Origin: Pseudoalteromonas luteoviolacea H33-S | GTDB taxonomy: Bacteria > Pseudomonadota > Gammaproteobacteria > Enterobacterales > Alteromonadaceae | Direction of reading: 5' to 3' | Length of the DNA stretch: 47,539 nt | Assembly: GCF_001625695.1 (NCBI RefSeq) | Contig: NZ_AUXY01000065.1 | Coordinates: 1 to 47,539 of the forward strand | In this document: one piece after another, positions 15,829 through 23,733 of the stretch | How the letters are laid out: each line of letters opens with the position of its first letter | How positions within the stretch are numbered: position 1 is the stretch's first letter | Made by a program: the position numbers and the translations under genes | Notes under the pieces: model-generated | The model's database searches: none | Seen by the model: only the letters and a program-made list of their open reading frames with translations | Told to the model about the DNA's origin: nothing

Positions 15829-17106
15829 GTGAAAAGGCAGATTACCTTTACTTTGTTACTGGGTTTATGTTCGGCATTTAGCTATGGCGCTGATATGCCA
15901 AAGCCTGAAATAGAAAATGCGAGTGTGAATATTCAAACGCTTGTTCTTGGCTCTGGGTGCTTTTGGGGACCAGAGAAACGCTATGAAGCCATGAAAGGTG
16001 TGATTGATGCAGAGTCAGGTTATGCCGATGGCCGAGGTTTTAAAGCGACTTACAAAAATATTATCAGTCCTCGTAGACGTTTTGATGAGAACAATTATGC
16101 AGAAGTGGTGAAAGTTACTTACAACGCTAATTTGATTTCTACGGAGTCATTGATCAAATCATATTTTGAAAGCCATGATCCTACGCAAAAAAACCGTCAA
16201 GGGAATGACGTAGGCACGCAATACCGTTCTGTTATTTTGTTTGATACCGATGAACAAGCCAAGCAAGCACACGATTTAAAAGCGCGTTATCAATTGTTAT
16301 TACAAACAGCGGGTTATGGTGATATTCAGACTAAAATAAAGCCTCTTGAGCGATTTTATTCAGCAGAAGAGTATCATCAAAATTATCTCGCGAAAAACCC
16401 CAATGGATACTGTCCAGATCATAGTACGGGGGTAACGTTTGACAAAAAAGAAGCAAAACTTGTTGATAACGATGCTTTAAAAAGTGGTAAACACATTATA
16501 GTGTTAGATTCTCGCAGTTATTGTCCGTATTGTGAAAAGTTGAAAAGCACTGTATTAAATGACTATCAAGGGTCAATTCCACTTCACTACAGGTATGCAG
16601 ATCAGTTACTGGGCATAGATATTATGTCGGCTACGTGGGCAACACCGACTATTTTACTTATTGAAAATGGCAAAGAGGTTGCTGGCTATCAAGGCTTTAT
16701 GAATAGAGAAACCTTTTACAAAGTGCTCGGCGCTTTTAAGCTAGGTGATACAGAGGCCTATAAAATTGCCTTTCAAAAAGGCACTGAGAGACCATTTTGC
16801 AAGCAATATGATATTTTTAAAAATACAGGGGAGGGTGTGTTTGTCGATAAGCTCAGTGGTGCGCCTTTGTTTGATACAAAAGATAGATTTAATTCAGGTA
16901 CTGGGTGGTTATCATTTAAATATCCGGTAAAAGACAGTGTGACATATCATCAAGATTTAAGTTACGGCATGGTCAGAACTGAAATACGCTCTAAATCTAC
17001 CGGTATCCATTTAGGTCACGTATTTGAAAAAGAAGGGCCTAATGGTACGGATAGATACTGTATTAATGCAAATGTTTTGGACTTTATTCCAAGTAATAAG
17101 AGCTAG
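15829..17106 (+). CDS. Exported MsrA-thioredoxin-MsrB fusion methionine sulfoxide reductase
   Basis: This 425-residue protein repairs both S- and R-methionine sulfoxide. Signal peptide: residues 1-20 (ending FSYG-AD), so it is periplasmic. MsrA: residues about 35-205, catalytic Cys44 in GSGCFWGPE. Thioredoxin-like domain: about 215-315, active site Cys232-Pro-Tyr-Cys235 and cis-Pro loop ATPTILL. MsrB: about 325-420, catalytic Cys411 in DRYCIN. The order MsrA-Trx-MsrB differs from Neisseria PilB (Trx-MsrA-MsrB). The MsrB part lacks all four zinc cysteines of zinc-type MsrBs and the resolving Cys in SGxGWPSF (here GTGWLSF), but has a Cys after ERPF that may resolve instead. Start: GTG at 15829 with TAGGAG 7 bases upstream; the ATG at 15823 is followed at once by a stop. 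Confidence 0.93.
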   Translation: MKRQITFTLLLGLCSAFSYGADMPKPEIENASVNIQTLVLGSGCFWGPEKRYEAMKGVIDAESGYADGRGFKATYKNIISPRRRFDENNYAEVVKVTYNANLISTESLIKSYFESHDPTQKNRQGNDVGTQYRSVILFDTDEQAKQAHDLKARYQLLLQTAGYGDIQTKIKPLERFYSAEEYHQNYLAKNPNGYCPDHSTGVTFDKKEAKLVDNDALKSGKHIIVLDSRSYCPYCEKLKSTVLNDYQGSIPLHYRYADQLLGIDIMSATWATPTILLIENGKEVAGYQGFMNRETFYKVLGAFKLGDTEAYKIAFQKGTERPFCKQYDIFKNTGEGVFVDKLSGAPLFDTKDRFNSGTGWLSFKYPVKDSVTYHQDLSYGMVRTEIRSKSTGIHLGHVFEKEGPNGTDRYCINANVLDFIPSNKS

Positions 17107-17158
17107 AAGTATTGCACCTTAGTCTTGATTAGACTTTTGTTAAAGTAAAAATACGATA

Positions 17159-17197
17159 TAAGCAGTCAAAGCACATTGCTAACGCTTTGACTGCTTA
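17159..17197. terminator. Bidirectional terminator between convergent genes
   Basis: A perfect 14-bp stem (17159-17172 with 17184-17197) and an 11-base loop lie between the reductase fusion and the convergent small gene. T-rich sequence on each side would support termination in both directions. Confidence 0.7.
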
Positions 17198-17210
17198 TAC
17201 TTTGTTTATC

Positions 17211-17567
17211 TTAATCTGAACCACCATCACCAGAGGAGCCGCCTGCACTTCCTTCCATAAAACTACCTGAGTCGATGGGTGATATATCCCCGCCAAAAAA
17301 TGAATCAGATATTTCTTCTCGCAAGCTGTTATAGTCACATACTTCACCACGATCACTGTGCCATTTATCGAACTGTTTCATGCTGGTATATAAAGCATGA
17401 GCGTAGCAAATATGTCTCCAGTTATAACCTTCATCATGAATGGTCTTTTCTACTTGTCCAGTAGTATAGGTTTTACTCTTACCGTATCTGCGAGCAAGAT
17501 CTTTACCCAGAGTAGATATGTAACTGTTTATTGCTTTTTTCTTTTTATATTTCGCGAAAAACATCAT
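17211..17567 (-). CDS. Small cytosolic protein with acidic Gly/Ser tail, possibly DUF6559
   Basis: This 118-residue protein has a basic N-terminal third (MMFFAKYKKKKAINSYIS, then LARRYG), a central helical part with a Cys (YNWRHICYAHALY) and a C-terminal tail of about 25 residues rich in Gly, Ser and Asp that looks disordered. It may belong to DUF6559, a family of small Alteromonadales and Vibrio proteins, but I cannot confirm that. No signal peptide or membrane segment is visible. A TCCTTTAAAAC-like upstream sequence gives an AAAGGA ribosome-binding site on the minus strand, supporting this start. Function unknown. Confidence 0.65.
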   Translation of the reverse strand: MMFFAKYKKKKAINSYISTLGKDLARRYGKSKTYTTGQVEKTIHDEGYNWRHICYAHALYTSMKQFDKWHSDRGEVCDYNSLREEISDSFFGGDISPIDSGSFMEGSAGGSSGDGGSD

Positions 17568-17779
17568 CTTTCCTTTAAAACGATAGAGAATGTAGATTAT
17601 TTTATGTTACAGGAATACGAGCACATAACCTATTCAGTTCTTAACTCTAATATGGCTTAGAATGCACGGCTTGGAATGACTCGGAGTGAGCAAGTACACT
17701 TGAAATTTATGCTTATTGTCTTTAAAGCTGAAAAACAGTGACGTAAAGACTACCAACACACTCTTATGAATACCTCTGA

Positions 17780-18220
17780 CTATAAAAGGTTTTGGCTTGT
17801 CTGTGGTTTGCTCTTGATAAAGTTATCTTCTATATGCTTGATATATACATGCGTGTAATGGGGTAAAAACGTGTATGCTTTTTCTACCGCCATCCATTTA
17901 AAATCATTATGTTCATAGTTCAACCGAACTGTTTGCTTAGCACTGATAAACGCAACATAACCGATTAGTTTAGAGATGTTATCGATGTGAGATATCTTTT
18001 TGCCAAGTGGATAGATTGCGAATGCATTTAAGTTTGTTTCTTCTTTTAGTTCCCTGATTGCACAGTCTAATGGAGACTCTGTTGGATTACAGGTGCCTCC
18101 TACTGGCCACCAGTGGCCTTTATATTTACCGCCAGACCTTTTTAGATATAAATATTCGTATGTGTGCTCAGTCTCACGGAGGACATTAACGATGACGCCT
18201 TGTACTTGTTCTTTTACCAC
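17780..18220 (-). CDS. Nudix hydrolase
   Basis: This 146-residue Nudix hydrolase cleaves a nucleoside diphosphate linked to some other group. The Nudix box GX5EX7REX2EEXG/N is complete, running from GGTCNPTE through CAIRELKEETNL at residues about 41-64, with the metal-binding EE pair present. The N-terminal VQGVIVNVL and WWPVGG segments resemble the dihydroneopterin triphosphate and MutT-like branches. The substrate cannot be set from sequence alone. It sits alone on the minus strand, about 170 bp from the next gene upstream. A GGGAA ribosome-binding site precedes the start. Confidence 0.85.
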   Translation of the reverse strand: MVKEQVQGVIVNVLRETEHTYEYLYLKRSGGKYKGHWWPVGGTCNPTESPLDCAIRELKEETNLNAFAIYPLGKKISHIDNISKLIGYVAFISAKQTVRLNYEHNDFKWMAVEKAYTFLPHYTHVYIKHIEDNFIKSKPQTSQNLL

Positions 18221-18391
18221 TGCACATTCCCTTTAGTGTATTGATAAGTTGTTGTTGCGTAATATTATTGCTTTACGATTAATATTTTATAAAATTAAAG
18301 GAAGATATAGACCTTGGTTAAACTCTTGTTTACTAGATTTTCTTCAGTCTTAATCTAAAAAACTGTTAAATATCAACTGTATAAAGTTCTT

Positions 18392-18784
18392 TTATGTATT
18401 GTTTTGAGTTGATAGTAGACCTTTATTACGCCACTCAAAATAGGCAAGAAAAGTGACAAAAATCCCTTCTAAACTGATAAATACTAACCCTATCATACTC
18501 GCAGTTTGCATGTAATACACAACAAGTGTGCAACATAATGCAGCCCATATAATGTTTGCAAGTATGAGTAAGGTAATTAATCGAATTTGTCTATTCTTAG
18601 AAAAAGCGAGCGACAATGCATAAACGCCGTAACAGGCATTCATTGTAGCTAAAAACAGTATCATGGAAGTAGATAAGCTATATAGATGGCTAACCCAATC
18701 GTTCAAAAGTAGTAAAAGAATGCCTACAACTAAACCAGCGCTGCCATCCAAGTGTAGAATATTTTCCATTTTAAAATGACTCAT
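18392..18784 (-). CDS. Four-helix inner-membrane protein of unknown function
   Basis: This 130-residue protein has four hydrophobic segments, at about 14-28, 38-60, 70-90 and 95-115, separated by short polar loops, with a positively charged cytoplasmic linker (SKNRQIR). I do not recognise a named family; the layout resembles small DoxX-like or SPW-type membrane proteins. It lies at the end of the minus-strand run that starts with the M1-like peptidase gene, 79 bp from the BAAT-type hydrolase gene, and may be cotranscribed with it. Confidence 0.65.
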   Translation of the reverse strand: MSHFKMENILHLDGSAGLVVGILLLLLNDWVSHLYSLSTSMILFLATMNACYGVYALSLAFSKNRQIRLITLLILANIIWAALCCTLVVYYMQTASMIGLVFISLEGIFVTFLAYFEWRNKGLLSTQNNT

Positions 18785-18863
18785 CCGTGAAGCATTTCCT
18801 TAATATAAGTCGATGTGCGAAGTGCTCAGTAATTAATCAGTTTTTTGCTTGTAAATTTTCCAA

Positions 18864-19697
18864 CTATAATGTACCCAGAAAATGGTTAATTATCGACTTT
18901 TTAATTCTAGGTGCTGTTTCTTGGCTAAACCCATGACCAGTTTTATATGAGTTATGCACTACTTTATGTTGGAACTGCCTATTTTTTAAGTACAACTCAA
19001 TGTCCTTTGCCATTTGGTAGGAAGGCCAGATTTGATCTTTTTCAGCTGAAATCATTAAAATTGGACCGTTGATATTCTCAAACTTAAATAAAGATTTTTT
19101 CACTAGATTTTGGTCATCTAACGCTGCGTTAAACCTGTTTAATAATGTTGCATTTGAATCCAAGCCCAGAGCTAATGCCGGGATGTCTTTATCATCCATT
19201 GTCCATGCAGACTTAGGCATAGTTAAACCATTCCAAGCAACTTTACTTGGTGTAGTCACGACGACAGATTTAATTCTTGAGTCTAAGGTAGCAAGTAAAA
19301 ATGCAGCTTCAGAGCCTCTAGAACCGCCAACCACCCCAATTTTTGAGCTATCTATTGATGGGTGAGTGTCTAAATAATTTATTGCATCGATAAAATACTC
19401 CATTGGGATCTGATCTAACGTTTGCGGAATGCCTTTGTCTTTAAAATAGGCTAAACCAAGCACCGCTATACCATGGGGGGCAATCATTTCACCATTTGCA
19501 TTGCCAGTACCTAAGCCACCTTCAGAACCTCCAAAAGCAATCACAGCAGGTACTTTACCTTTGACCTTTGGTAGATATAAATTAGCGACCAAGCCATTAT
19601 GATCTACCTTATTTATGTCATATTGATGGTCTTGTGCTTTTGATAAAGCGGGTATGAGAGATAATATGAAATATAAAGGGAGTAGTAGTTTGTGCAT
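18864..19697 (-). CDS. Exported alpha/beta hydrolase of the BAAT C-terminal (acyl-CoA thioester hydrolase-like) family
   Basis: This 277-residue alpha/beta hydrolase carries a signal peptide (MHKLLLPLYFILSLIPALSKA). The nucleophile elbow is GGSRGSE (IGVVGGSRGSEAAFL), the form typical of BAAT_C (PF08840) proteins, and an oxyanion-type strand AVIAFGGSEGG precedes it. A likely catalytic Asp lies in ISAEKDQIWPS and the His in KTGHGFS. Although BAAT relatives are annotated as acyl-CoA thioesterases, an exported form is unlikely to meet CoA esters and more likely acts on esters or amides outside the cytosol. It follows the next hydrolase gene by 36 bp, suggesting cotranscription. Confidence 0.83.
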   Translation of the reverse strand: MHKLLLPLYFILSLIPALSKAQDHQYDINKVDHNGLVANLYLPKVKGKVPAVIAFGGSEGGLGTGNANGEMIAPHGIAVLGLAYFKDKGIPQTLDQIPMEYFIDAINYLDTHPSIDSSKIGVVGGSRGSEAAFLLATLDSRIKSVVVTTPSKVAWNGLTMPKSAWTMDDKDIPALALGLDSNATLLNRFNAALDDQNLVKKSLFKFENINGPILMISAEKDQIWPSYQMAKDIELYLKNRQFQHKVVHNSYKTGHGFSQETAPRIKKSIINHFLGTL

Positions 19698-19733
19698 ATT
19701 GTTTCCTTGTTATTTTAGACCCTGTAGTACATT

Positions 19734-20504
19734 TTAATTAGTATGTTTTCGTAAAAACTGCCTTAACATTTCACCAACTAGTTTTGGTGATTCTTGATGA
19801 GAGGAATGAGCTGTCAGCGGTATATTGGCAAAACTACAATTTGTTATGCTTGCTTTGAGTGCGACCGCTTCATCTAATGAAAATAAAAAGTCGTTGTCTC
19901 CGCGCATGACCAGAGTAGGGCACTTGATTGTTTTGACGGCAATATCTGGGTAACCCGATGCAGTTGTATCAAGCCATACACCTTTCACTGTATGTAAAAG
20001 TTTTGAAAAATTCGGTTCTGGATTGTTCTCTTCGTAATATGTAACTTCATCAGCAAATTGCGATAGCCAATCTTCTTCATTTAAACCGCTTAATAACTCT
20101 ATGGAAGGGTCATTTGGCTTAAGTCGCCATTGTGCTCCAAGTGTCACTAGGCAATTTACCCTTTCAGGTTGGCTTGCTGCCAGCCGATAAGCCACAATAC
20201 CTCCGTCACTAAAACCAAAAATTGAATACTGACCGACGTCTAGATGATTAAGTAGTGCTTGAATATCTTTTTGATATTGCAGATAGCTAAGAGGCTGTTC
20301 ACCTAAAAGTGATTTACCATGCCCTCGAAAGTCTACACGGATAACTTGATAGTTAGTTGCGACATAGGGGGAAATACTGTTTAGTTCATCCATTGAACCT
20401 AGGCCGCCATGTAACATCACTAATGGTGTACCTTTTGGATTGCCCGACACATCAAAATACAAGTTTGTTCCATTTATGTTTATGTAATCTTTTTTATTTT
20501 CCAT
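19734..20504 (-). CDS. Alpha/beta hydrolase
   Basis: This cytosolic alpha/beta hydrolase of 256 residues has the nucleophile elbow GFSDGG, the oxyanion motif HGGLGS, DFRGHGKS after strand 4, a probable acid in VMRGDNDFLF and a C-terminal His in LTAHSSHQE. It resembles the 3-oxoadipate enol-lactonase-like group, but the substrate is unknown. A TTG at 20516 would add four residues and overlap the preceding gene. I prefer ATG 20504, which starts MENKKDYININ and lies 9 bases past the upstream stop. No signal peptide is present, unlike its downstream neighbour. Confidence 0.83.
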   Translation of the reverse strand: MENKKDYININGTNLYFDVSGNPKGTPLVMLHGGLGSMDELNSISPYVATNYQVIRVDFRGHGKSLLGEQPLSYLQYQKDIQALLNHLDVGQYSIFGFSDGGIVAYRLAASQPERVNCLVTLGAQWRLKPNDPSIELLSGLNEEDWLSQFADEVTYYEENNPEPNFSKLLHTVKGVWLDTTASGYPDIAVKTIKCPTLVMRGDNDFLFSLDEAVALKASITNCSFANIPLTAHSSHQESPKLVGEMLRQFLRKHTN

Positions 20505-20512
20505 GAGATGTC

Positions 20513-20851
20513 TCAATCTGTTTGTTTAATGTTGGGATCATTTTGATACTCAATAATAGAGAATATTTTGATAGAGCTGCATTCATGCTCGTTAGAGGAG
20601 TTTTTATTAGCGCAGTATGATGATTCAACCCCTATGACATAGTCTGCAGATAATAGCTTAGGACAAACATCACTTGCTTCACCTTTTACGAAATAGGTTT
20701 GACGGTTACTAGGCTGTACTACAGAGAATACGACTCCAAAGTTATCTCTTGCCAATGGACCACACTCATAGGGCTTGAGCCTAACCGTTTGCGTCAAGCT
20801 ACAAGATGGTAAAAGCAGTGTGACTGCAAGTAAGGTGACTCTTCTTATCAT
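20513..20851 (-). CDS. Small envelope protein, possible lipoprotein
   Basis: This 112-residue protein starts with a signal sequence (MIRRVTLLAVTLLLPSCS). The LLPSC site resembles a lipobox, but Pro at -2 is not canonical, so lipidation is uncertain. Five further cysteines in the mature part (ECGP, DVCP, SYCAN, HECSS) suggest disulphides in the periplasm. I do not recognise the family. It lies 11 bp after the M1-like peptidase gene and just before the hydrolase gene, so it is probably cotranscribed with both. Confidence 0.65.
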   Translation of the reverse strand: MIRRVTLLAVTLLLPSCSLTQTVRLKPYECGPLARDNFGVVFSVVQPSNRQTYFVKGEASDVCPKLLSADYVIGVESSYCANKNSSNEHECSSIKIFSIIEYQNDPNIKQTD

Positions 20852-20862
20852 TTTTTTATCTC

Positions 20863-22317
20863 TTATTTCAATTTCACGATAGAAGCCGATTGTGTTTGAT
20901 TATTTACTTTGTAAAACTGATATAGCTCCTTGTATGACTCAAATTCGTTTAGGCGCTTTGCGAATACTGGAGAATAGGCCCACTCATCGAAGAAATGGGC
21001 CAAGTCTTTTCTTGAATTGCGTTTAACAAATTGAATAAATTGCTCTGTGGTTGACCCAGTTGCATAAAATGTTCGATAAAAGCTACCTATAATGTGATTG
21101 AACTCATTTTCGCCAACAAGATCATAGAGTAAGTGGAAAAATATCATTCCTACTGTGTAGGAATTTAACCCTTCTTTTCCGTATTCAATGAATGCGGTTT
21201 GATCATATTGTTGGTTGTGTTTAATTGTGTCTTTTACTTTATTTAGGGTTTTTGCTGTTTGTTGGCTTAGGTGTCCGGGTGAGTCTAGCTTATTTAAAGT
21301 AAGGGCTTCTAAAAAGGTGGCCAAGCCTTCATTCCATCGAGGAGAGTGAACATCTAGACTTTTTACATTCCATTGATGACTGATCTCATGATAAACCCTG
21401 TCGAGCTCTTTAAACCCTTTTGCATCTTGAATGACTGACGTGACGTCTGCTTGCGCACCATAGTTTTCAGGAACTTCGATAAATGTATAGCCCAGTTCTT
21501 GTTCTAATGGCCCGAACCATTTGGCATATAAATCAAAAGTATTTGCAATCTTTTCAAGTAAGGCTTGCGAATTTTGCGATGACTCCCAACTAAATATGGA
21601 GTACTTTCCTTTGACGTAATACGCATAACGCGCTATCGCAAAGTCCATTCTCCATGCGGGTAATTTGTTTGTATATCGATAAGTATGTTTCGTAGCATGT
21701 TCGTTACGTGACATGAGTTGGCCACCATTGGCAACAACGTATTCGTTTGGGACTGTTATGGTGATATCGTAATCATATCGATTGAGCCAAAATTTGGCTT
21801 TTCGATTGACTAAATCGTTGGGGTAGGTGACTAGCGGATATGCAAATGCATCCATTCTAATAATGGAGAAATTTTCAGAGATTGTATCTTTGACATAGTT
21901 CATGCCGGTTTCTGTATACCCAAGTAAAGTCCCTTTATACTTAATTTCAAATGTGAAAATTTCGTTTGGTTTTATTGCCTTATCTAATTTCAATTCAACA
22001 TAATTAGTTTGTAAAACCGGCCAGTCTTCGTTGCTTAAAACTTGCTGAGTAAAAGGAATAGACAGGCCTTCGCTATTTGTCACGGAAGTGACTTGTAATA
22101 AACGGTATACACGCAACGGAATATGATCAGCGCTGTTTTGAGAGGTATTAATGACGGTAATTTTGCCTGAGGCAGATAAGTTGCGCTGTTTTATATCAAT
22201 ATCGTAATTGAGCTGGTATTTTTTAGCTGCTAATTGCAGCGTACGCTTTGAAAACGCTTTTTCGGCACTGACACAGTTGGCAAAAAACGCGAATAGAACA
22301 ATGAATATTTTTGGCAC
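20863..22317 (-). CDS. Exported M1-like (gluzincin) metallopeptidase
   Basis: This 484-residue zinc peptidase has a signal peptide (MPKIFIVLFAFFANCVSA), an N-terminal beta-rich M1-like domain (YDIDIKQRNLSASGKITV) and the zinc motif HEISH at His310-Glu311-His314. The third ligand is probably Glu330 in WNEGLATFLE. The gap between the second His and that Glu is 15 residues rather than the 18 of classical M1 aminopeptidases, and the GAMEN exopeptidase motif is replaced by a sequence around NYGAQADV. It may therefore be a diverged M1-clan peptidase with different specificity. At 484 residues it also lacks the large C-terminal helical domain of PepN. It heads the minus-strand run of hydrolase genes. 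Confidence 0.85.
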   Translation of the reverse strand: MPKIFIVLFAFFANCVSAEKAFSKRTLQLAAKKYQLNYDIDIKQRNLSASGKITVINTSQNSADHIPLRVYRLLQVTSVTNSEGLSIPFTQQVLSNEDWPVLQTNYVELKLDKAIKPNEIFTFEIKYKGTLLGYTETGMNYVKDTISENFSIIRMDAFAYPLVTYPNDLVNRKAKFWLNRYDYDITITVPNEYVVANGGQLMSRNEHATKHTYRYTNKLPAWRMDFAIARYAYYVKGKYSIFSWESSQNSQALLEKIANTFDLYAKWFGPLEQELGYTFIEVPENYGAQADVTSVIQDAKGFKELDRVYHEISHQWNVKSLDVHSPRWNEGLATFLEALTLNKLDSPGHLSQQTAKTLNKVKDTIKHNQQYDQTAFIEYGKEGLNSYTVGMIFFHLLYDLVGENEFNHIIGSFYRTFYATGSTTEQFIQFVKRNSRKDLAHFFDEWAYSPVFAKRLNEFESYKELYQFYKVNNQTQSASIVKLK

Positions 22318-22645
22318 AGTTAGTCCTTTATTGTGATTTTATTTGAGGAAATGATGCAAAACATCTGCTCTCATATCATGAGAGCGGGCAATCTAATAAC
22401 TGATTTTAAAATGTACAATAATTTTATGAATTAAACAGTGATGTGAATCATGTATTTATATCGAGTCGGTCTGTTCTACTTTCTACGATTGAGATAATTT
22501 ATTGGATAGTGTTGTTTTTGATACGAGATAAAGATTAATGATTATAGATCACGCATAAAGACTATTTGAGGCCAGCAAAGAAATGAGGGCCGGATAAAAA
22601 TAAGATGCTAAGTTGGTTTGTGTGCCATTTGTATTAAAGCAAATA

Positions 22646-22801
22646 TTAAGAATTTGGTTTTTTACTCAAGCTAATTATCATGCCAGCTACTGCACCAAGA
22701 ATTAGTCCAAGCCCTACGTTATCAGTAAACTCTCCAAAAATTATCCCTAAACCTGCACCTAAAGCGATGCACAAACCCATATTGTTATTTTTAGTCGTCA
22801 T
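22646..22801 (-). CDS. 51-residue glycine-zipper membrane protein
   Basis: This short frame runs from ATG 22801 to TAA 22646. It begins MTTKNNNMGLCIALGAGLG, continues with two hydrophobic segments rich in small residues (ALGAGLGIIFG and LGLILGAVAGMIISL) separated by EFTDNVG, and ends in a basic tail SLSKKPNS. The GxxxG-like spacing suggests helix packing or oligomerisation in the inner membrane. Similar tiny glycine-zipper proteins occur widely in gammaproteobacteria. The amphipathic design and clean ends support a real gene, although the ribosome-binding site is weak. Function unknown. Confidence 0.65.
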   Translation of the reverse strand: MTTKNNNMGLCIALGAGLGIIFGEFTDNVGLGLILGAVAGMIISLSKKPNS

Positions 22802-23164
22802 TTTTCTTTTGTTTGCCAATATTGTTTACCTTGAGGGCAGTGTTTAAGTTTTAGTTGATACTAAAGCGTAAGTATAGAATATCAACAGGAAACTAAATAT
22901 AGGGACGGTTGTCAACCTCGCCGATACAAGAAGCGCTATTTTCTGTTTTGGAAGAGGAATGAGCAATGAAGCAAGATCTCTACTTTATTTAACATAATGC
23001 TATAGCAACTTGTTCTATATGAACAAATTCATTTATTAGAAAATCTCATATTATTATTGTAATAAAAACCATTCTCATTACATTTAAGCTGTGCAATGAT
23101 GTTCCTATTATGTTTATAATCTCGCATCCCAAATACTCTTATTACTAAGGACAGGAGCATAGGT
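22802..23164. other. Intergenic region upstream of the PepSY operon
   Basis: No further coding frame was found. The region holds a short inverted repeat (TTGTTC at 23010-23015 and GAACAA at 23021-23026 around TATAT), a candidate Fur box at 23061-23079 and a TATAAT at 23115-23120. The stretch 22318-22645, on the other side of the small gene, holds only the promoter side of the M1-like peptidase gene and nothing I can name. Confidence 0.45.
23061..23079 (+). promoter_or_regulatory. Candidate Fur box upstream of the DUF3325-DUF3649-PepSY operon
   Basis: The 19-mer beginning AATAAAAACC and ending ATTCTCATT agrees at about 15 of 19 positions with the Alteromonadales-style Fur site ending in ATTCTCATT. 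It lies 36 bp upstream of a perfect TATAAT (23115-23120). The downstream genes belong to an iron-associated module, which fits Fur control. Confidence 0.5.
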
Positions 23165-23419
23165 TTGTACGCGTTTCTGATGGTGCTATTGATAAGCACT
23201 GGTGCAATTTTTTCATATTTGTCTAATAGACATCAAAGGCTCTTAAAAAAGCCACTCTCTAAAACATATCAAAAAATGGGCTATGGATTGTTTGCCATGG
23301 CAATTTTGGTAGGGGTATTTAATTTTGTTGGTTCGGCAGGTGTATTCATATGGATCCTCATTCTAATGGCAGCTTTATTTTGCTTTCCGTTTATTGCGCT
23401 GTTTATTAAAAGGAATTAA
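23165..23419 (+). CDS. DUF3325-like small membrane protein
   Basis: This 84-residue protein has three hydrophobic segments, with a basic loop after the first (SNRHQRLLKKPLS) that resembles the RHxRxx loop of DUF3325. DUF3325 genes cluster with PepSY and DUF3649 genes near siderophore receptors. The start is TTG at 23165, supported by AGGAG at 23153-23157; no ATG is available upstream in frame. It is the first gene of a three-gene operon, with 2 bp between its stop and the next ATG. Role inferred: a small inner-membrane partner in ferric-siderophore handling. Confidence 0.7.
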   Translation: MYAFLMVLLISTGAIFSYLSNRHQRLLKKPLSKTYQKMGYGLFAMAILVGVFNFVGSAGVFIWILILMAALFCFPFIALFIKRN

Positions 23420-23421
23420 GT

Positions 23422-23733
23422 ATGTCTCACACAGATAAAATCCAACCACATTGGTGGAGTAAAACTTTAGCAGGGGTGTTTGCAGGTTTTTTCTTAGCAC
23501 TTGGCCTTGTAGGAATTTTTGCGTGGGTTGGCCCGACTGGTCTTACAGAGCATATTACGCCAGAGCAAAGATCCTGGAAAACACAATTTAATATGTGGAT
23601 GATCACACCTTTGTGGTGTTTGATCTTGAGCTTTGTTTATATGTTTAAAACCGGTAAGCAAGCTTGGTTGTATCTTGGCAGTGGTGCTGTTTTATCAATT
23701 GCAATTGTCTATGCATTAAGGAGTTACCTATGA
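23422..23733 (+). CDS. DUF3649-like membrane protein of an iron-uptake module
   Basis: This 103-residue protein has three hydrophobic helices. The N-terminal WWSKTLAGVFAGFFLALG, then a loop, then MWMITPLWCLILSFVYMF with GKQAWLYLG fits the DUF3649 pattern (an Ala/Gly-rich first helix, a second with a Trp or Phe end, and a K/R-AW motif). Its stop overlaps the ATG of the PepSY gene by 4 bases (ATGA), so translation is coupled. DUF3649 is annotated in some genomes as an iron-transporter accessory protein; its biochemistry is unknown. Confidence 0.7.
   Translation: MSHTDKIQPHWWSKTLAGVFAGFFLALGLVGIFAWVGPTGLTEHITPEQRSWKTQFNMWMITPLWCLILSFVYMFKTGKQAWLYLGSGAVLSIAIVYALRSYL

Noticed and set aside
23664..23729. 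Longer N-terminus for the PepSY protein
   Set aside because: It lies wholly within the DUF3649 gene and reads as a Cys/Trp-rich shadow, whereas ATG 23730 has AAGGAG upstream and starts the conserved first helix.
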